From: Mytilus galloprovincialis
Lineage: Eukaryota > Mollusca > Bivalvia > Mytilida > Mytilidae
DNA: 64,000 nt
Direction: 5' to 3'
Assembly (NCBI RefSeq): GCF_965363235.1
Contig: NC_134850.1
Coordinates: 45,132,602-45,196,601 of the forward strand
Shown here: one piece after another, positions 59,601 to 64,000 of the stretch
How positions within the stretch are numbered: position 1 is the stretch's first letter
Layout: each line of letters starts with the position of its first letter
Position numbers and translations under genes: made by a program
Notes under the pieces: generated by a model
Database searches by the model: none
What the model was told of the DNA's origin: nothing
What the model saw: the letters and a program-made list of their open reading frames with translations, nothing else

Positions 59601-62600
59601 ACAGATGCCAGGCAAATATTGTTCGATATAAAACGTCGGATAGGAGCTGATGCACTGTTTGAAGATGAAATTAAAAAGATAGACTATAGTTTGGTAAGTT
59701 TATTAACACCTAATATTTAGCTGTGAAATCGTATTAACAAACACATCTAACCATACACAAGCAACAAAAGGCAAAAAGGCATGAAATGTAAATAAATGTA
59801 AATAAACATAACATTTTCAGAATTTAGAGGTAGTTTCAGTTGTGATAAAGTAGTGTCCTATACCTTAATTCAATTCCAATCCAGGTACATTTTTAATGAA
59901 ATAGCTGACTATCTTGCAACTTTCAATTAAAAGAAAACAAGTTAATTTCGTTAAATAACTTCTCTTGTACTAATTTTAAAATGTAATTAAAGGTAAAAAT
60001 TTATATAAAGGGATCTAAAAGGTAAATATAGTTAACGGACAGTCACTTCAAGCATCACATGTTGAACTTACCTACGCATTGACATTTGTTGCGAATTGAT
60101 TGAATAAAACAGTACTATGACCTAAAATGGTTTACTTACAAATTGTGACTAGGATGAAGAGTTGTTTCATTGGCACACCATCTTCTTATATCTAAATAGT
60201 TTTGTCGTATACCAAACAGTATAGATATAAGAACATTTGGTTCGTCTGTTTGTAAAATTAAGAGTGATTGTTATATGTAATGCCGGTTTCGAGGAACTGC
60301 CTTTGCATTTCATGTTATATTTATTTCTAAATTTCAAATTTTGTAAGTACTAAATGATGTCTGTGTACTTTTAAATAACATTAATATATATAGGATGAAT
60401 GAACTTTCGTCGGTTTATTAAACGACCTTCTTCCATGATCATCAGATAGTTAGTAAACAAGTTTGTACGTATTTTTTTTCTTGAAATGAAAAGTATACCA
60501 TTCAGTTTTCTAATGAAAAACTTCGTTGGATAACAAAAATACATGTCGGATTCTGAAAATATATTCATGGGGTTGCTGAACATTTTGAAATACAATCAAA
60601 TACTGTCAGTGTTATATATTTGTATATCTCTGTTAACAATGATTAAGTTGAAAACCTACTGTCATTATGCAAACAGACCATACGAATGTACCAATATCAC
60701 TTTCTTATCGTTATATATTTTATGTGAAAAAAATTAGTTTAAAGCCAGTAACCACTATCTTTTTTCCTAGACTAAACTTTTGAGGGAAAATACTCATATA
60801 CGTTTGATATGACAATTATTTCATTTTCTGTACCAGAAACAGCTGTTAAAGAATAAGAAGCCTGTTTCAACTTTTATTGGTGATGATGACACAATAACAA
60901 GGGAAGATAAAGGAGTTCAGACTGTATCTTCACAGTAAGTAATTCAGAACCTCATTGATGAAGAGATTTTTTAAAATTGTTAAGAGACAATCCTTCAGAA
61001 CCTATTGAAAAAGTCCCGTATGAGAAAATAAAATGTGAGTCTTTCAGAACCCGATTGTAATGTAACACGTTGAAGAATATGCCAAGAGACTTCATTCGAA
61101 ACATATTGCATAAGTGTACGTTGAATGAAAAATTGAGAATCAAGAATTATTTTCTTTGCCTTTAAAAACCAGTCGATAATATTCCAATATACACATCAGG
61201 TGTAATCGAGCGACCGTTTAAAAACTTTGATAAACATAAATGAATGAATACATGCATAAAGAATGTTCATTGCAATCATATCTTCAATAGTTTTTGTTTA
61301 GGACCTGAGAAATTTTCGCATTGAGATTAATTCCTATTTCTATCAAATTCAATGTTTCGGCTTTAGGAAAAGAAGGGACGACCTGATAGATTCAGTGCAC
61401 CAAATCTAATTACGAACTTGTCTAAATTAAAGACGAGTAAAGGAACAAAGATTTCGTTGTTGTTCTTCATCGGACTTGCAAAATGGATAAAAAAAACTCT
61501 TTTCATTGCAACTTCAAGAAGCCCCAGAAGAGGATTTTTTCGAATTATTTGCTAGATTTATGCCATTTTAAGTCTTAATTTTTCAGATTAACTCCATTAT
61601 TTCCTTGTTAAATTCATAAAAGAGTTAAAGAATTTAGAGAAAAATATTTAAAGGGAAATACAAGAAATCACCAGTGTATGAACGAACTAGTAATAGTGTA
61701 TGAATTTGCTAAATAATTTTTATGGAAAGACAAAAAGCTACAGACAACAATCCGACCGAAAGAAAAACTAAAGGCTCCAAGGAGTGTGTGTCGCTCACCT
61801 GATATTTATATTTACAATTGATGCATGAAATAATGGAATCGTAATACTTTAGCTTTTGTTTCAGAGATATAAGTCAAAACTGCATGCCCCCCCCCCCCCC
61901 CCCCAAGTTCAGATTAGAAGAGTTTTGTAAGATAACAAAAAATTACCAAACAATTGTTAAAAATTTGCTATAAAGGACAATAAATCCTTCAGAGGTCAAT
62001 TAACCATTTTGGTCAAGTTGACTTAATTGTAAATCTTACTTTGATGAACATTATTGCTATTTACAGTTTTACGATTTGTCTGAAAATTTCAGGACCGATA
62101 GATCTTGACCTGATAAACAATTACCTTTACATGCTTTGGTTGCAGAAATATAGATTTTAAACTAAATACCCAAATGTTGATTGTGGCCAAAATTGGTTAA
62201 ATTTGGCCCAGTTGTTTCAGAGGACGACAGACTACGGACGCTTAGTGATGAGAAAAGCTCACTCGACCCCTTGGGCAAGGTGAGTTGAAAAGGGGATACA
62301 TTTTTTTGGTAATGGTCTATTAAGAACATGCTTTGAAATTTAGTCATTATTCTCAGTTTATTTTTATTGTTACTTGCCATAAGTTACATTATTCCAGTGT
62401 TTCAAATTATATTAAGTATCATAAATATTACTAATTTAGTTCTTATTACTTTATAGGGATGGCTATCAAAAGCGGTTCTGTCAAAAAACGAGAGATCGAC
62501 TGATATCGGATAAGAAAAGAGTCCAATCTGAATTACAAAGAATTGATATGGAAATTGAGGAAGTTGAAAAAGAATTACAAAAGATGAATTCTTTTTCAGA

Positions 62601-62610
62601 CCATAAATAA
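53620..62610 (+). CDS. Death effector domain - NB-ARC - winged helix - TPR-like STAND protein (6 exons)
   Basis: Exons 53620-53686, 55133-55360, 56910-57017, 57274-59693, 60837-60934 and 62457-62610 join in phase at GT-AG introns to give 1024 aa. Residues 5-86 form a death effector domain: SGADLLQLLEERSWLS aligns with FADD SGLDLFSMLLEQ, and RHDL (76-79) is the RxDL charge motif. An NB-ARC-like core follows, with a P-loop-position GPPGTWKS (135-142), a hydrophobic HLFILLGF strand (221-228), NIFVIATVSES (250-260) and LSYLPTGL (302-309, GLPLA-like). A winged helix lies at about 355-445, helical TPR-like repeats in the second half (clearest about 490-530 and 770-900), and a coiled coil at about 990-1018. 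It is probably a cytoplasmic scaffold in innate immunity or cell death; the ligand is unknown. The P-loop Gly before Lys is Trp and the Walker B strand lacks acids, so ATP use is doubtful. An in-frame TAA 18 nt upstream supports the start. Confidence 0.85.
53770..53890 (+). repeat. Interspersed repeat fragment (CCATTCGTTTGATGTGTTG), copy 2
   Basis: Colinear with 34262-34390 (TTCCATTCGTTTGATGTGTT, GATTAGGGACGTCCATTTTT, CAGAGTTCAGTATTTTTG). It lies in intron 1. The rest of this 1.4-kb intron shows nothing recognised. Confidence 0.7.
55133..55360 (+). CDS. Death-domain gene exon 2 (rest of DED)
   Basis: Encodes residues 23-98: DED helices 2-6, with the hydrophobic core pattern and the RHDL motif at 76-79. 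Enters in phase 1 after ATCTTTAG and leaves in phase 1 before GTGAGT. Confidence 0.88.
55402..56124. mobile_element. MITE with arms of about 270 bp, intron 2, flanked by TTAA
   Basis: Starts TTAAGGTAGCACAATACAAA and ends in its inverse, TTTGTATTGTGCTACCTTAA. The arms stay complementary for about 270 bp (shared ATCTTTC, TACCAAAAGAAAGAAG, GACATCAC and GTCTCAGATTT landmarks) around a 180-bp centre. TTAA at both edges suggests a TTAA (piggyBac-like) or TA (mariner-like) target. Confidence 0.9.
56125..56909. other. Remainder of intron 2, nothing recognised
   Basis: AT-rich intron sequence with no repeat family or frame recognised. Confidence 0.5.
56910..57017 (+). CDS. Death-domain gene exon 3 (linker into NTPase core)
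   Basis: Encodes residues 99-134, ending HLQRHNTVIMK, the beta strand that leads into the P-loop. The P-loop glycine codon (G135) is split by the next intron. Phase 1 on both sides; acceptor TTCTGCAG, donor GTAAAC. Confidence 0.85.
57274..59693 (+). CDS. Death-domain gene exon 4 (NB-ARC, winged helix, TPR-like)
   Basis: A single 2.4-kb exon carries residues 135-941, that is, nearly the whole NTPase and helical sensor region. It opens with GPPGTWKSQ and ends in phase 0 at TTG|GTAAGT. Reading past the donor reaches a stop within 9 codons (TAG at 59718). One very large exon among small ones is common in expanded NLR-like families. No frameshift or internal stop is seen. Confidence 0.95.
59694..60836. 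other. Intron 4, nothing firm
   Basis: AT-rich intron. A scrap at about 60155-60185 (AGTTGTTTCATTGGCACACC) resembles the GTTGTCTCATTGGCAA end of the repeat at 46935-47400. Confidence 0.5.
60837..60934 (+). CDS. Death-domain gene exon 5
   Basis: Encodes KQLLKNKKPVSTFIGDDDTI and a polar tail, residues 942-973 plus two bases. Acceptor CTGTACCAG, donor CA|GTAAGT. The call rests on intact splice sites and on the phases matching exons 4 and 6. Confidence 0.75.
61779..62288 (-). mobile_element. Decayed Helentron-like element in reverse orientation, intron 5
   Basis: Reverse complement of the family at 26439: GTGTCGCTCACCT at the left and AGCTCACTCGACCCCTTGGG at the right are the decayed ends. Between them lie TTTTGGTCAAGTTGACTTA, AGATCTTGACCTGATAAACA and TTGTGGCCAAAATTGGTTAA. 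It has only one internal unit and an 18-base C-run (61887-61904). Confidence 0.7.
62457..62610 (+). CDS. Death-domain gene exon 6 (coiled coil, stop)
   Basis: Encodes the C-terminal 51 residues, including LQRIDMEIEEVEKELQKM, which has heptad-type hydrophobics among alternating charges. It ends FSDHK-stop at 62610. Acceptor CTTTATAG; the phase fits exon 5. Confidence 0.78.
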
Positions 62611-62714
62611 TGTCTAAAAATGAAAAAGGAAGAATTGAACATAACTCACATGTTTGTAACTATATATGTGAATAATCAATTTATTTGAATAATCATTTTA
62701 GATCTCTAGAACTT

Positions 62715-62720
62715 AATAAA
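62715..62720 (+). terminator. Polyadenylation signal AATAAA
   Basis: Canonical AATAAA 105 nt after the stop codon of the death-domain gene, giving a short 3' untranslated region. Confidence 0.6.
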
Positions 62721-63790
62721 ATGACAACAGAAGATAAGAATGTGGCAATTGATTATAATTATTTCAATTGTCATATATAGAACAGTATGCTTGATATTGA
62801 AACTGCAACATGTCCTGCTTACTGTTATACTATTACGTTTGATGTCATTATAATAATTACGTTTTCATTATATATGTTGCATTTGGTGTCATTATAACAA
62901 TTAAAATGTCAGGATAATTAATTGTAATATTTGATGTCATTATAACAACTTCAATATAAAATTGAAGGTAATATTTAATAACATTATAATAATTGCAATG
63001 TTAAGATACATGTAAATAAGATGACTTTATAATAATTGCTATTGTAAGGACTCAAGCACCACAGATGAGTCTTATGTAGACGAGAAAGACGCCTGTCGTT
63101 CACAATTTCGATATGAAGATAGTACGAATTTTTCATAAGTGGGGGCCCACTGACTTCCTAAGAAGGGGCCCGCTCCATTCAAGGTTCAGTGATTCCCTTC
63201 CAAAAATCCGCCTCTGAATGTATCTGTTATGATGTTTTTTGATAAATTTACTGTTACGAAAAATGTTACATTTTATGGTCCAGAATTCAATCGTGTTTTA
63301 TTAAATAAAAGTTGTTGTAATAATATTTTCTCCATTGATAAAAAAATCATTCATTTCCTTTTGCAAACACATATACTTTTAGAATAATACACATATGTAT
63401 AGGGGAGGTAAGTAACACTCTGATAGTATGTCTCGTATTTCATAATTTCACAGGGGAGGGAATACAATTTGAAAGCAAGATCTAATTTGAATTTTACTCG
63501 TTTTTGGTCAAATGATAAGATATGAGGCACAAATCCTCATACATTTTAAAATAATCACTTCCATCTCTAAGGTCTATGACAGCGTCTAAGTGGTAAATAG
63601 CTGATAAATATGCGTATGCCTATTTTGATGATTTAAGAACAAAGATCTAAAACCAGTCATTCAAAGACCACATGAGAGTACCGTCACATGGAACTTGATT
63701 GATATGCTTCATCTGACGTAGGAACCGATCAAACAATGTTAACATTCTATAAAAAAAAATCAACCTGGTTCACTGATCACAGGAAGTACT
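62721..63790. other. 3' flank with repeat scraps
   Basis: Bases 62780-63040 hold loose repeats of ATTTGATGTCATTATAA. Bases 63055-63100 are a reverse scrap of the 29872 family, and 63137-63215 a decayed CAGTGGCGGATCC-type MITE (GGGCCCAC ... ATCCGCCTCTGAATG). No gene seen. Confidence 0.5.
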
Positions 63791-63792
63791 AT

Positions 63793-63862
<70 letters not shown>
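63793..63862. repeat. (AC)n(AT)n microsatellite
   Basis: A short AC run followed by about 30 AT dinucleotides. Confidence 0.97.
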
Positions 63863-63865
<3 letters not shown>

Positions 63866-63876
63866 TCTAAAGACTA

Positions 63877-63942
63877 ACAATACTGATACATAATGTATGT
63901 ATGTATGTATAATACATCATACATTATGTATCAGTATTGTTA
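63877..63942. repeat. Inverted repeat of about 24 bp arms
   Basis: AACAATACTGATACATAATG is mirrored by CATTATGTATCAGTATTGTT around a GTAT-repeat centre. With the neighbouring AT microsatellite it may be the end of another small element that continues past the window. Confidence 0.8.
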
Positions 63943-64000
63943 AAACTTGTGACACTTGAAGAAGGCCATTTGTTGAGCCGAAATATTTGTCAACACGATT

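Overview
The window is AT-rich, intron-bearing animal DNA. The repeat content points to a marine mussel, most likely Mytilus or a close relative: several interspersed families here match, from memory, repeats that are abundant in mussel genomes. No species call can be proved from the sequence alone. I support three protein-coding genes; everything else is introns or intergenic DNA dominated by non-autonomous mobile elements.

Genes. (1) Positions 1-1117, minus strand: the start of a 372+ residue reading frame that runs off the left edge. It resembles the C-terminal domain of phytanoyl-CoA hydroxylase-interacting proteins (PHYHIP/PHYHIPL). (2) Positions 13397-26415, plus strand: a complete six-exon SCO1 gene (292 aa), the mitochondrial copper chaperone for cytochrome c oxidase. 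It has a transmembrane helix, the CPDIC copper motif and the distal copper-binding His. (3) Positions 53620-62610, plus strand: a six-exon gene whose exons join in phase into a 1024-residue protein. Its architecture is death effector domain (with the RxDL motif), NB-ARC-type STAND NTPase core, winged helix, helical TPR-like repeats and a C-terminal coiled coil. This is a candidate innate-immunity or cell-death receptor, and its P-loop is degenerate (GPPGTWKS).

Layout. 1-13 kb: the partial gene, then intergenic DNA with a 2.9-kb element made of CATTTGCGCCA repeats, a tRNA-derived SINE, a 1.1-kb element flanked by a 10-bp direct repeat, and an hAT-like MITE with an 8-bp target duplication. 13-26 kb: SCO1, whose introns hold SINEs, MITEs and a 2-kb, 47-bp minisatellite that is itself interrupted by a MITE. 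26-36 kb: two Helentron-like elements with 0.5-kb internal tandem units, the first starting about 23 bp after the SCO1 stop codon, and two copies of a MITE with an internal palindrome. 36.2-36.9 kb: an old, diverged duplicate of the sequence just upstream of the death-domain gene. 37.07-51.34 kb: a 14.27-kb Foldback-like transposon. 52.7-62.6 kb: the upstream region and body of the death-domain gene. 62.6-64 kb: repeat-rich 3' flank.

The most notable structure is the 14.27-kb element. Its two ends are exact inverted copies (ACCAGACACAAGTTGGTTCC), flanked by a perfect 9-bp direct repeat (GCCTTTAAT). Its arms are 2.5-3.3 kb of a 19-bp pyrimidine-rich minisatellite arranged in about 870-bp higher-order units. 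Long inverted arms built of short tandem repeats plus a 9-bp target duplication is the signature of Foldback/MULE-type elements. I see no transposase inside it.
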